Position numbers and translations under genes: made by a program
Shown: in pieces, positions 8,186 to 16,816 of the stretch
Position numbering within the stretch: position 1 is the stretch's first letter
How the letters are laid out: each line of letters opens with the position of its first letter
NCBI RefSeq assembly: GCF_004005485.1
Contig: NZ_RZUL01000004.1
Span: 216,784 to 280,783, forward strand
Source of the DNA: Sphingobium algorifonticola
GTDB lineage: Bacteria > Pseudomonadota > Alphaproteobacteria > Sphingomonadales > Sphingomonadaceae
Length of the DNA: 64,000 bases
Direction: 5' to 3'
Notes under the pieces: model-generated
The model's database searches: none
Seen by the model: only the letters and a program-made list of their open reading frames with translations
What the model was told of the DNA's origin: nothing

Positions 8186-9789
8186 CCGGCACGCCGCCGC
8201 CCCTCGCCAAGATCAGTGACTATGTCGCATGGTATGCTGAAGCCACGCCGGCTGCCGAGGCATTGGTCTTGGGGGATCGCCGGCTTAGCTACGCCGACCT
8301 TGACGCCGCAGTAGACGCGCTGTCCCGCGCACTGATCGCCGCAGGCGTCCAACCCGGCGATCGTGTCGCGACACTCCAGACGCCGTCCCCCGATTACCTG
8401 ATCGCCTTTCTGGCGACGAGCGCGATCGGCGCGATCTGGATGGGCTTGAACCCCAAATATCGCGCGGCCGAACTGGACTATGTCGTCAGTGACGCTCGCC
8501 CCTGCATACTGCTGACCCGCCTGCACGTCGGCGCGCGCGACTATCAACCGGAAATCGCCGCGATGCGCGCTGCGTCACCCGAACTGAGGCAGGTAGTCGC
8601 GTTCGATGGCGCTACCACGGGTGACATCATCGGCTATGATGCCTTCATCGCCGACGGCCGCGCCGTTAGCGACACCGAAATCGCTGCGCGCCGCGCCGCA
8701 GCAGGTGGCCGCCAGCCATGCCTGATCGTCTATACCTCCGGCTCCACCGGCCGACCCAAGGGCGCGGTGCTGCATCATGAGGGCATCGTTCGCTTCAGCA
8801 TCGAACAGAACCGGCTCTGGCCCGTCGCGCCCTATCGCAGCCTCAACTTCCTGCCGATCAACCATGTCGGATGCACCGTCGATCTGGCGACGCCCTGCCT
8901 CGTCGCCGGGGGCGCGATGATCTTCATGGAACAGTTTGATGCGGCGGAATCGGTTCGCATCATCGCCCGCGAACGGATCAGCTTCATCGCTTCGGTGCCA
9001 AGCGTCTTCGCGCTCCAGATCGCAACGCCGGAATGGGCGGTGACCGATTTTTCGAGCGTTCAGCTGATGGTGTGGGAGGGCGCGGCCATCTCCGCCGACG
9101 TCCTTCTTCAATTGGCCGCCAAATGCGCCCGGCTCGCGACAAATTATGGCATGACCGAGACGACCAGCGCCATCACCGCGCTCGCTCCGATCACGCTTGC
9201 CCCCGCTGACGACCCGGACGTGCTGCTCAGTTCGGTCGGCCACCCTTTTCCCGGCGTTGAGGTGTGCCTCGCGGATGAGACGGGTGCGGCGGTCCCCGAT
9301 GGCGCGGTGGGTGAGATCCATGCGCGCTCACCGCTCAACTTCCTTCATTACTGGAACCGCCCGGAGGACACCGCCGCCGCGTTTACGCCGGACGGCTTTT
9401 TTCGCACCGGCGATCTGGCCGAACGGCGCGCGGACGGGCGGCTTCGGATCGTTGGTCGATTGAAGGACATGTTCAAGTCTGGAGGCTACAACGTCTACCC
9501 GCGTGAAGTGGAGGAAGTGATCGAAAGCCATCCTGCCGTCGCGCTGGCGGCGGTGGTACCGATGCCCGATCCACTTTGGCAGGAAGCGGGCGTCGCCTTC
9601 GTCGTGCCCCGGCCGGGCATGGCGACAACACCGGACGAGATTATCGTCTGGTGCCGCGATCGGTTGGCGAACTACAAAGTCCCCAAACAGTGTGCGGTCC
9701 GCGAAGCCTTGCCGCTGCTGCCGATCGGCAAGATAGACAAGGTCGCGCTGCGCGATGAGGCCGCCGGGTCCACCGTTGACTCAAGCTAG
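8182..9789 (+). CDS. AMP-binding acyl-CoA synthetase (long/medium-chain or aryl acid type)
   Basis: This 535-residue ANL-superfamily ligase activates a carboxylic acid with ATP and CoA. Motifs are YTSGSTGRPKG (about residues 182-192), NYGMTETTS, RTGDLAERRADG, GRLKDMFKSGGYNVYPREVEE and a C-terminal PIGKIDKVALR with the catalytic Lys. There is no signal peptide. I start it at ATG 8182, which overlaps the deacylase stop by four bases, rather than at ATG 8146 inside the deacylase. Coupling to an exported deacylase suggests it activates the acyl group released from an N-acyl amino acid or peptide. That link is inference. Confidence 0.85.
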   Translation: MTGTPPPLAKISDYVAWYAEATPAAEALVLGDRRLSYADLDAAVDALSRALIAAGVQPGDRVATLQTPSPDYLIAFLATSAIGAIWMGLNPKYRAAELDYVVSDARPCILLTRLHVGARDYQPEIAAMRAASPELRQVVAFDGATTGDIIGYDAFIADGRAVSDTEIAARRAAAGGRQPCLIVYTSGSTGRPKGAVLHHEGIVRFSIEQNRLWPVAPYRSLNFLPINHVGCTVDLATPCLVAGGAMIFMEQFDAAESVRIIARERISFIASVPSVFALQIATPEWAVTDFSSVQLMVWEGAAISADVLLQLAAKCARLATNYGMTETTSAITALAPITLAPADDPDVLLSSVGHPFPGVEVCLADETGAAVPDGAVGEIHARSPLNFLHYWNRPEDTAAAFTPDGFFRTGDLAERRADGRLRIVGRLKDMFKSGGYNVYPREVEEVIESHPAVALAAVVPMPDPLWQEAGVAFVVPRPGMATTPDEIIVWCRDRLANYKVPKQCAVREALPLLPIGKIDKVALRDEAAGSTVDSS

Positions 9790-10979
9790 CGCGGCGGCGG
9801 GCAGGTCGTGGCCCCCTCCGGCACGTCGCCCCGCACCGCAGGCAGCACGTCGTTTACCAGCGTGACCAAGGTCCGACCCGGTTCCTCAAGCAGGACGATA
9901 TGCGCGGAGTGGGGAAACTCGACGAACTTCTTGTAAGGCGCGCACAGCTTGTCGAAATAGGCGCGCGCCAGAGTGATCGGCGTCTGCCAGTCGTGGCGAC
10001 CGCTGATCATGACGAGCGGGACCGCAAGGCGCGTGCCAATGTCCTTTTCGGCGGTCCAGTCGTCAATCGACAGGTTGATCTCCTTGTCCTTCGCGGCGCG
10101 TCCGCCTGGAAAGGGTGCAGTCGGCTTTTCGACCGGATGATCCACCAGGTTTGGCGATACCGAGATTCCGGCAAGGATGCGCGCACCAAGCGCCGCCGGC
10201 TCCCGCGCGCTATGCCACGAATGGCCCTGGCGCAGATTTTCTGTCTGAACAACTCGCAACCACGCGAGCCAGCGGTCCCAGTCGTCAATGCTCGGCATGG
10301 GCCCCAGATCACTGAGCTTGCGCTCAAGCGCCGTGTCCCCGCGCGCACGAGCATCCTCAATCAGGAGCCGCCGGGTCTCCACGAAATTCTGTTTTTCATC
10401 CACCACCTGCCCGACCGAAACGACCGCGTGGACCAGATCCGGCCGTCGCCGTGCTATCTCAAGCGCAAGCACCGTGCCCCAGGACTGGCCCATGACAATC
10501 ACCTTCGCCTGCCCCAGATCGCGCCGGAGCAGGTCAATCAGCGCGATCGTGTCGGCGACATATTGTTCCTTGTTGATCGTGCCGACGAGGCGCACTCCAT
10601 CGACCTCCGACCGCCCGAAGCCGCGCTGGTCCCAATGGACAACCGTGAAATAATCCTCCCACGGCCGCTGGAACATATAGGACCAGTCGGAGATGACACT
10701 GCCCGGCCCGCCGTGGAGATAGAGGAGGATCGGCGCGCGGCGATCTTGTCCCCTGATTGTGATCCATTGGCGGGCACCCCCCAAGGACACATATTTCGCT
10801 TCATCAATGCCGTTGGCAGAAACGATCTTGCCCAGTTCGCGGTTCATGGTCTGGATGGCGCCGAGCGGGCTTTCGGGCGACGCTCCCTGCGCGAAGGCGG
10901 CAGATGTGGCGGAACCGAGCATCAGCAAGGCGATGGCCTTACCCCGACCATTTAGCTTGCGACGTTTCGTCAAATTCAC
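9786..10979 (-). CDS. Secreted alpha/beta hydrolase, proline iminopeptidase-like (S33)
   Basis: This 397-residue protein starts at GTG 10979, preceded by GAGG, and has a signal peptide ending near SAAFAQG. S33 landmarks are HGGPG (oxyanion loop), WDQRGFGRS, the nucleophile elbow GQSWGT, an acidic residue in SGRHDW and the final His in PHSAH. Proline iminopeptidases remove N-terminal residues, often proline, but many relatives are esterases. The stop codon overlaps that of the convergent ligase gene in the four bases CTAG. The position inside a peptide-degradation neighbourhood supports a peptidase role. Confidence 0.85.
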   Translation of the reverse strand: MNLTKRRKLNGRGKAIALLMLGSATSAAFAQGASPESPLGAIQTMNRELGKIVSANGIDEAKYVSLGGARQWITIRGQDRRAPILLYLHGGPGSVISDWSYMFQRPWEDYFTVVHWDQRGFGRSEVDGVRLVGTINKEQYVADTIALIDLLRRDLGQAKVIVMGQSWGTVLALEIARRRPDLVHAVVSVGQVVDEKQNFVETRRLLIEDARARGDTALERKLSDLGPMPSIDDWDRWLAWLRVVQTENLRQGHSWHSAREPAALGARILAGISVSPNLVDHPVEKPTAPFPGGRAAKDKEINLSIDDWTAEKDIGTRLAVPLVMISGRHDWQTPITLARAYFDKLCAPYKKFVEFPHSAHIVLLEEPGRTLVTLVNDVLPAVRGDVPEGATTCPPPR

Positions 10980-11140
10980 GAGTCACCTCTTCGTTATCTG
11001 TTACCCATTCGCCCAAAGCCGCCGGGGCCGATCGACGCTGAAGCGCGCATCTCGCAGGCTGCGCCTGTCTGAGATTCCGCTTCCATCCTTTGCCAAGCCC
11101 CACTTGACGGCGTGTTCGATCTGCCCGAATTGGCGGGGGT

Positions 11141-11755
11141 ATGACCCGATCCCGCACAAGCCCGGCCGCCCCCAAGACTGAGCAGAGCAAAGGCAACGCC
11201 ACTCGCGGCACGCGACTCGACCGCGAAGACTGGATCCTCGCGGCGCGTCGCGCGCTTGTTGAAGGCGGCGTCGCTGCGGTGAAGATCGTCCCGCTGGCCA
11301 AGGCGCTCAACATCACCAGCGGCAGCTTCTATTGGCATTTTGCCGACCAGCCGGCACTGCTGGCGGCGCTGCTGGCCGACTGGGAAGTATCGAACACCCG
11401 CGCCTTCATCGAGGCGGCAGCGGGGGACATCGATCCGCACAAGAAATTCGAGCGCGTTGTCGAGGTCTGGCTGGGCGAGATCGATTTCGATCCGCGATAT
11501 GACAGCGCAGTGCGGGACTGGGCGCGCGCCTCGCCGATGGTCGAGGCGGCCGTGCGGCGCATCGATGATATGCGGCTCGAAATCCTGCACGGCATCTTTC
11601 TTGAGATGGGCCATGCCGATCCCGAGGCGATGGTTCGCGCGCGGATCGCCTATTATCATCAGGTCGGCTATTATGCGATGCGGATGCGCGAGCCGAAAAC
11701 GGTCCGCAAAGCGTTGCGACCAGTTTATATCAAGCTGCTGACCGGGCACGCATAG
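11141..11755 (+). CDS. TetR/AcrR-family transcriptional regulator
   Basis: This 204-residue regulator has a Ser/Pro/Lys-rich tail and then the TetR helix-turn-helix region (VPLAKALNITSGSFYWHFADQPALL). The C-terminal ligand domain gives no clue to the effector. It diverges from the S33 hydrolase gene with about 160 bases between starts and converges on soxG. It may control the hydrolase, the sox block or both. The ATG at 11141 has GGGGG immediately upstream, closer than usual, so the start is slightly uncertain. Confidence 0.85.
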   Translation: MTRSRTSPAAPKTEQSKGNATRGTRLDREDWILAARRALVEGGVAAVKIVPLAKALNITSGSFYWHFADQPALLAALLADWEVSNTRAFIEAAAGDIDPHKKFERVVEVWLGEIDFDPRYDSAVRDWARASPMVEAAVRRIDDMRLEILHGIFLEMGHADPEAMVRARIAYYHQVGYYAMRMREPKTVRKALRPVYIKLLTGHA

Positions 11756-11877
11756 CGTCGCCCGTTGCTCGCCCAGCGTCAGCATCTCTCCTCGAGATGG
11801 ATGAGGCCTTGGTACCATCGCGATGCTGTCCATGGGCAAGGCCATGGTCCGGCCGCATCGGGGGCGATGGTATACGC

Positions 11878-12378
11878 TCATTCCGCCGCCGCATCGAGCC
11901 AGCGCCGGATATGCCGATCGTACATCCGGTCGAAGATCATCCTGGTGCCCCAGCTCATGCCCGCGAACAGGACGGCGATGCCCGCGACACGCGTGCGCGC
12001 CGCCCGTCCCAGCGCGAATGAGGCTTGCGGCAGGCCGGTGAGCTGGCTGACCAGGCCCCCGGCCTCGCCCAGATCGAGGATGACGAGCCCGTCGCCGATC
12101 GCCGACCAATAGCACGCGCCCTGCGCCTGTTGCGCGGCCAGCCGGGCAACAATGGCACCTTCCTCCGCCGGGCGCGCCAGCAACAGCCATTCGTCCGGCC
12201 CGATCCAGATCGCATCCTCCGTCGCGCCGCCCGTCGCAGGCAGGCCGAGATCGACGGCGAGCGTCCTGCCTCGCTTCGTTGCCTTCAATCGGATAGCGGA
12301 CAGGCCGTGACGTGGCGTCACGCGGATCGAGGTGCCCGACCAGTCAAGCGATGCCATCATGTCAGCTGTGTCCGTCAT
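11878..12378 (-). CDS. soxG: Sarcosine oxidase, gamma subunit
   Basis: This 166-residue protein is the last gene of the soxBDAG unit. The subunit stabilises the heterotetrameric enzyme that oxidatively demethylates sarcosine to glycine, forming 5,10-methylene-tetrahydrofolate and hydrogen peroxide. Recognisable family features are IRLKATKRGR, IWIGPDEWLLL and the C-terminal RMIFDRMYDRHIRRWL. The ATG at 12378 lies inside the end of soxA (17-base overlap), which indicates translational coupling. It converges on the TetR gene at 11141. Confidence 0.85.
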   Translation of the reverse strand: MTDTADMMASLDWSGTSIRVTPRHGLSAIRLKATKRGRTLAVDLGLPATGGATEDAIWIGPDEWLLLARPAEEGAIVARLAAQQAQGACYWSAIGDGLVILDLGEAGGLVSQLTGLPQASFALGRAARTRVAGIAVLFAGMSWGTRMIFDRMYDRHIRRWLDAAAE

Positions 12379-15157
12379 TGAGCCGCTGACCCTCCCGGTC
12401 GAAGAACACCGGTTCGACAATCGTCGCGCGGTGCCGGATGCCCATGTCGTACAGTGTGACCGTCTCGCCCAAGCGGGCGCGGCCTGCGCGGATGAGGGCA
12501 AGAGCGATCGGTCGGCCTAGCGCCGGGCTATCGACGCTGGAGGTGACATGTCCATCGGACACGCCCGGCACGCCGCCTTCCCGCAGCACATGTGCGCCGA
12601 CTGCCAGCCTGGGTCCATCCGTCAACAGGCCGACAAGCTGAAGCCGGTCTGGCCGGACCGCATCGGGACGGTCTAGCGACCGGCGACCGATGAAATCCGA
12701 TCCCTTTCGTGCGACCCCGCCCGCCATGCCGAGATCGTCGGGCAGTGTCGTGCCGTCGGTATCGACGCCGATCGCGAGATACCCCTTCTCGATCCTCAGG
12801 ATCATGATCGCCTCGACCCCGATCGGCGTCAGGCCGAAGGGGGCACCCTTTGCGGCGATCGCGGTCGCCAGCCCAGAGGCCGCGCCGGCGGCGACGCTGA
12901 TTTCATAGCTCGCCTCGCCGGTGAAGCTCGCGCGCAGGACGCGCGCCGGCAACCCGGCCACCCGCCCCTCGCGAAACCGCATGTGCGGGAAGTCGGCAAG
13001 GTCAATGTCGGTGCCGAGTGCCGCGAGCAGATCGCGCGCGCTGGGTCCGCTCACCGTCAACGTCGCCCATTGGCTGCCGACGTTCATGACGACGACATCG
13101 AGGTCACGCCATTCACATTGCAGCCATTCATCCAGCATCGCGGCGATGCGGTCGGCCCCGCCGCTGGTGGTGTGGACCAGATAGCGGTCATCGGCCAGGC
13201 GGACAAAGACGCCGTCATCGATAACCACGCCATTCTCGTTGAGCATCAGGCCATAGCGCGCGCGACCCGGCCGCAGGGTGGACGCGGTGCCCACATAGAC
13301 GCGGTCCAGGAAGCGCGCGGCATCCGGGCCGCTCACCTCGATCTTCCCCAGCGGCGATCCGTCGAACAGCGCCGCTCCGGTCCGTGCTGCCCGCGCTTCC
13401 CGCGCTGCTGCCGCCTCCAGCGTCTCGCCGACATGCGGATAGGCGGATGGCCGCCACCAGCCACCATGTTCCTCAAACAATGCGCCGCGCGCGACATGCC
13501 AGTCATGGGCAGGAAGATGCCGCAGCGGGCGAAACAACGGCCCGACCAGAGGCCCGGCCAGCGCACCCAGCGCGATCGGGGAATAGGGTGGGCGGAACTT
13601 CGTCGTGCCGACCTTTCCGGGCGCGCGTCCGGTGAGCGCACCGGCAATGGCGAGCCCGTTGACGTTGGAGGTCTTGCCCTGATCCACCCCCATGCCAAGC
13701 GTCGTGTAACGCTTGAGATGCTCGACCGAGACATAGTTTTCGCGCATCGCGATGGCGATGTCGTGTGCGGTCACGTCATTGGCGAAATCGACGAACTTCT
13801 TGCCGCGTCCGGGCACTTCCCACAGCGGTTCGATCGCCAGTGTGCCGAGCGCACCCGCGGCGCCACCGACTGCCGTGACCGGCTGCACCGCCTCGCCGGG
13901 GACGAAGCCCTGGATCTCTTCGCAGAAGCGCAGCTTGCCGCCGGATTGCGAGAATAGATGGACGATGGGCGACCAGCCGCCCGACATGCCGATCAGGTCG
14001 CAGGGCAGGGTCTCGCTGATGCGCCCCGCGCGATCGGCCACGATAGCGGCACGCACATGGCGTACGCCTTTCGTGGCGGAAACGACACGGTCGTGCAGGA
14101 TGCGGACGCCGGGCGCGGATGCGGCAGAGGCGGGTCGGGAATCGACCAGCGTCACCTCGGCGCCCGCCACCGCCAGCGCGGCCGCTGCGTCATAGGCGCT
14201 GTCATTGTTGGTGAAGATCACCGCACGGCGGCCGGGCAGCACCGCGAACCGGCCGACCAAGGCCTGCGCGGCGGAAGCGAGCATCACGCCGGGGCGATCA
14301 TTGCCGGCAAAGACCAGTGGACGCTCGATCGCGCCGCTGGCCAGGATGACGCGACCCGCACGCAGCTTCCACAGCCGCTGGCGCGCGCCGTGATCGGCGA
14401 GATACTCGACCGCTGCCAAGGCGTTATGGTCGTAATAGCCGAACACCTGCGTGCGGCTCAGGATCGTGACATTTGGCAGCGCGCGCAACTCCGCCTCCGC
14501 CGCCGTGGCCGCTTCCGCCGCGTCACTGCCGCCCCGCCACAGGGCGGAGCCGCCGATCGCGAAATCCGCCTCCGCCAAGATGGTGCGTGCGCCGGTCCGC
14601 GCGCCATCGAGCGCAGCGGTCAGGCCCGCCGGGCCTGCGCCGACGACCAGCAGGTCGCAATCGGCATAAGCGTGGACATAGCGATCCAGGTCACGCCCCT
14701 CGGGCGCGGTGCCCAGCCCCGCCGCGCGGCGGATCGCGCCCTCGAACAGGTGCCAGTTAGGCCACATAAAGGTCTTGTAGTAAAAGCCCGCGATCAGCAG
14801 CGGTGCCGCGATCTGATGGACAGCGCGGAGGTCGTGGCGCGGGCTTGGGCGGCAGTTGATGCTGAAGGCCTCCAGCCCGTCGCGCAGCACGACTTCCCCG
14901 GCTTTCAGATTGGGCTCGACCTGATCGCCTGTCGCGACCCTGACCAACGCGTTGGCGTCCTCCTGGCCGATGCCTACAAAACCGCGCGGCCGATGATATT
15001 TGAAGCTGCGGCCAACCAGGTGCACGCCGTTGGCCAGCAGCGCGGACGCGAGCGTGTCGCCGGAATGGCCGGTGAAGTCCCTGCCGTCGAAGCGGAAGCG
15101 CAGCATGCGCGTCCGATCGATCAGACCGCCGTTGGCGAGCCGCAAAACTTGGGTCAT
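12362..15157 (-). CDS. soxA: Sarcosine oxidase, alpha subunit
   Basis: This 931-residue protein has the size expected of the alpha subunit. The N-terminal part carries a small 2Fe-2S-type fold region without its cluster, followed by NCRPSPRHD and the phrase FYYKTFMWPNW seen in SoxA. A dinucleotide-binding GAGPAG lies near residues 173-178, and a second nucleotide region sits mid-protein. The C-terminal third is an aminomethyltransferase (GcvT-like) domain that binds tetrahydrofolate. The ATG at 15157 overlaps the soxD stop (ATGA). All domains appear intact. Confidence 0.92.
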   Translation of the reverse strand: MTQVLRLANGGLIDRTRMLRFRFDGRDFTGHSGDTLASALLANGVHLVGRSFKYHRPRGFVGIGQEDANALVRVATGDQVEPNLKAGEVVLRDGLEAFSINCRPSPRHDLRAVHQIAAPLLIAGFYYKTFMWPNWHLFEGAIRRAAGLGTAPEGRDLDRYVHAYADCDLLVVGAGPAGLTAALDGARTGARTILAEADFAIGGSALWRGGSDAAEAATAAEAELRALPNVTILSRTQVFGYYDHNALAAVEYLADHGARQRLWKLRAGRVILASGAIERPLVFAGNDRPGVMLASAAQALVGRFAVLPGRRAVIFTNNDSAYDAAAALAVAGAEVTLVDSRPASAASAPGVRILHDRVVSATKGVRHVRAAIVADRAGRISETLPCDLIGMSGGWSPIVHLFSQSGGKLRFCEEIQGFVPGEAVQPVTAVGGAAGALGTLAIEPLWEVPGRGKKFVDFANDVTAHDIAIAMRENYVSVEHLKRYTTLGMGVDQGKTSNVNGLAIAGALTGRAPGKVGTTKFRPPYSPIALGALAGPLVGPLFRPLRHLPAHDWHVARGALFEEHGGWWRPSAYPHVGETLEAAAAREARAARTGAALFDGSPLGKIEVSGPDAARFLDRVYVGTASTLRPGRARYGLMLNENGVVIDDGVFVRLADDRYLVHTTSGGADRIAAMLDEWLQCEWRDLDVVVMNVGSQWATLTVSGPSARDLLAALGTDIDLADFPHMRFREGRVAGLPARVLRASFTGEASYEISVAAGAASGLATAIAAKGAPFGLTPIGVEAIMILRIEKGYLAIGVDTDGTTLPDDLGMAGGVARKGSDFIGRRSLDRPDAVRPDRLQLVGLLTDGPRLAVGAHVLREGGVPGVSDGHVTSSVDSPALGRPIALALIRAGRARLGETVTLYDMGIRHRATIVEPVFFDREGQRLNDGHS

Positions 15158-15426
15158 GGTGTCGTTGGCCTTGGTGCGCCCATCGGGTAAACCGTCTTGA
15201 TTTCGTGGCTTACCGTGTCGCGTGCGACGTTGAACCATGCACCACAGCCGAAGCGATGGTGCCACCGTTCGAAGGTAACCCCGCGCGGATTATCCCGCAC
15301 GAACAGATAGTCCGCCCAGGTTTCGTCCGATGCTTCGACGCCGGGGCGCTCGATATGGCTTTCGCCGCCGCATGAAAACTCGGTCTCGTCGCGGGGGCCG
15401 CAATGGGGGCAGGTCAAGGAAAGCAT
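15154..15426 (-). CDS. soxD: Sarcosine oxidase, delta subunit
   Basis: This 90-residue zinc-binding subunit has zinc ligands visible as Cys6 and Cys9 (CPHCG), His56 or His57 (RWHHRFGC) and Cys61. The FSCGGE, ERPG and YLFVRDNPRG segments are typical. It sits 15 bases after soxB and overlaps soxA by four bases, in the canonical B-D-A-G order. Confidence 0.92.
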   Translation of the reverse strand: MLSLTCPHCGPRDETEFSCGGESHIERPGVEASDETWADYLFVRDNPRGVTFERWHHRFGCGAWFNVARDTVSHEIKTVYPMGAPRPTTP

Positions 15427-15441
15427 TGTCGCCTCGTCTGC

Positions 15442-16695
15442 TCAGTGCGCGATGCCGGACGCGGCAGCTTCGTCGATCAGCGCGCCACTCGTGAACCGGT
15501 CCAGCCCGAAGCCGGTCGCCAGCGGATGCGACTCGTTCTTTGCCAGCAAATGGGCAAAGCACCATCCGCCCGCCGGAATCGCCTTGAACCCGCCCGTCCC
15601 CCAGCCGCAGTTGAGGAACACGCCCGGCACCGGCGAGCGGCCGAGTATCGGCGTCGAATCGTGCACCACATCGACGACGCCGGCCCATTGCCGCAGCATC
15701 CGTAAGCGCGAGAAGGAAGGGAACAGGGTGATGAGGCCAGCGATCACCTGCTCGGCGGTCGGCAGGTTGCCGCGCTGCGCATAGGAGGCATAGAGATCCA
15801 GACCGCCGCCGATGACCAGTTCGCCTTTGTCCGACTGGCTGACATATATGCCAGCGGAGGGGGACAACACGACCGTATCGAGCAACGGCTTGATCGGCTC
15901 CGACACCATCGCCTGCAAGGCATAGGACTGGACCGGCAGGCGAAAGCCCAGCGTTCGTGCGAGCACGCTGGAGTGTCCAGCGACCGCCAGCCCGACCCTA
16001 CCCACGCCGATCAAGCCCAGGCTGGTTTTGACCGCGCGTACCCCGTCCGCACCGATGTCGAATCCCGTCACCTCGCAATTCTGGATGATGTCGACCCCCA
16101 GCGCGTCGGCGGCCCGGGCGTAGCCCCAAGCGACCGCGTCGTGGCGCGCGGTGCCCGCCCGTGGTTGCGTGAAGCCGCCGAGCACCGGCAGCCGTGCGTC
16201 AGGCGCGTAGTCGAGCCGCGGAACCAGCCGACGAACGTCTTCGCGAGTCAACAGGTCGCTGTCGATGCCGTTGATGCGCATCGCGTTGGCCCAGCGGCGC
16301 TGGGCGTCGATATCATGCCGGCTGTGCGCCAGCGTCACCATGCCGCGCTGGCTCAACATGATGTTGAAGTTCAGTTCACGCGACAGGCCTTCGTACAGCT
16401 TGAGCGAGTGATCGTAGAATCTGGCGCTTTCCGGAAACAGGTAATTGGATCGCACCACCGTTGTATTGCGGCCGGTGTTCCCGCCGCCGATCCAGCCCTT
16501 TTCGAAAACCGCGACGTTGCGCACGCCGTGGTTTTTGGCGAGATAGTAAGCGGTTGCCAGCCCATGCCCGCCGCCGCCGACGATCACGACGTCATAGGCT
16601 GGCTTCGGCTGCGGCGATCGCCACGCCTGCGGCCATGCACGATGGCCGCGCAGCGCATGCCCGGCGAGTGAGAGGAACGAATACCGCTGCATCAT
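15442..16695 (-). CDS. soxB: Sarcosine oxidase, beta subunit
   Basis: The protein has 417 residues from ATG 16695 (a second ATG follows at 16692). It is a FAD-dependent amine oxidase subunit with YDVVIVGGGGHGLATAYYL near residue 35, GWIGGGNTGRNTT, and TARHDAVAWGYA. In characterised enzymes the His of the last motif carries covalent FMN. The C-terminal GWGTGGFKAIPAGG is also characteristic. It is the first sox gene and lies about 120 bases downstream of the TonB receptor gene on the same strand. There is no strong ribosome site, so the exact start is less certain. Confidence 0.9.
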   Translation of the reverse strand: MMQRYSFLSLAGHALRGHRAWPQAWRSPQPKPAYDVVIVGGGGHGLATAYYLAKNHGVRNVAVFEKGWIGGGNTGRNTTVVRSNYLFPESARFYDHSLKLYEGLSRELNFNIMLSQRGMVTLAHSRHDIDAQRRWANAMRINGIDSDLLTREDVRRLVPRLDYAPDARLPVLGGFTQPRAGTARHDAVAWGYARAADALGVDIIQNCEVTGFDIGADGVRAVKTSLGLIGVGRVGLAVAGHSSVLARTLGFRLPVQSYALQAMVSEPIKPLLDTVVLSPSAGIYVSQSDKGELVIGGGLDLYASYAQRGNLPTAEQVIAGLITLFPSFSRLRMLRQWAGVVDVVHDSTPILGRSPVPGVFLNCGWGTGGFKAIPAGGWCFAHLLAKNESHPLATGFGLDRFTSGALIDEAAASGIAH

Positions 16696-16750
16696 CAGTT
16701 TTGTCAGCAACACCTTGCGCTGCCGACATCTCCGGCAGTGGGGAAAATGG

Positions 16751-16786
16751 TGTCGATGCAGGCGCTGGCTAGTGCCTGCATCGACA
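16751..16786 (-). terminator. Stem-loop between the TonB receptor gene and soxB
   Basis: A perfect 13-base stem (TGTCGATGCAGGC pairing with GCCTGCATCGACA) with a 10-base loop lies 30 bases past the receptor stop. On the transcribed strand it is followed by CACCATTTTCC, a weak T-run. It could be a partial terminator or a processing stem that lowers sox expression relative to the receptor. Confidence 0.5.
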
Positions 16787-16816
16787 TGGCGGAACGATCC
16801 CTGCAACCAGACCGGG

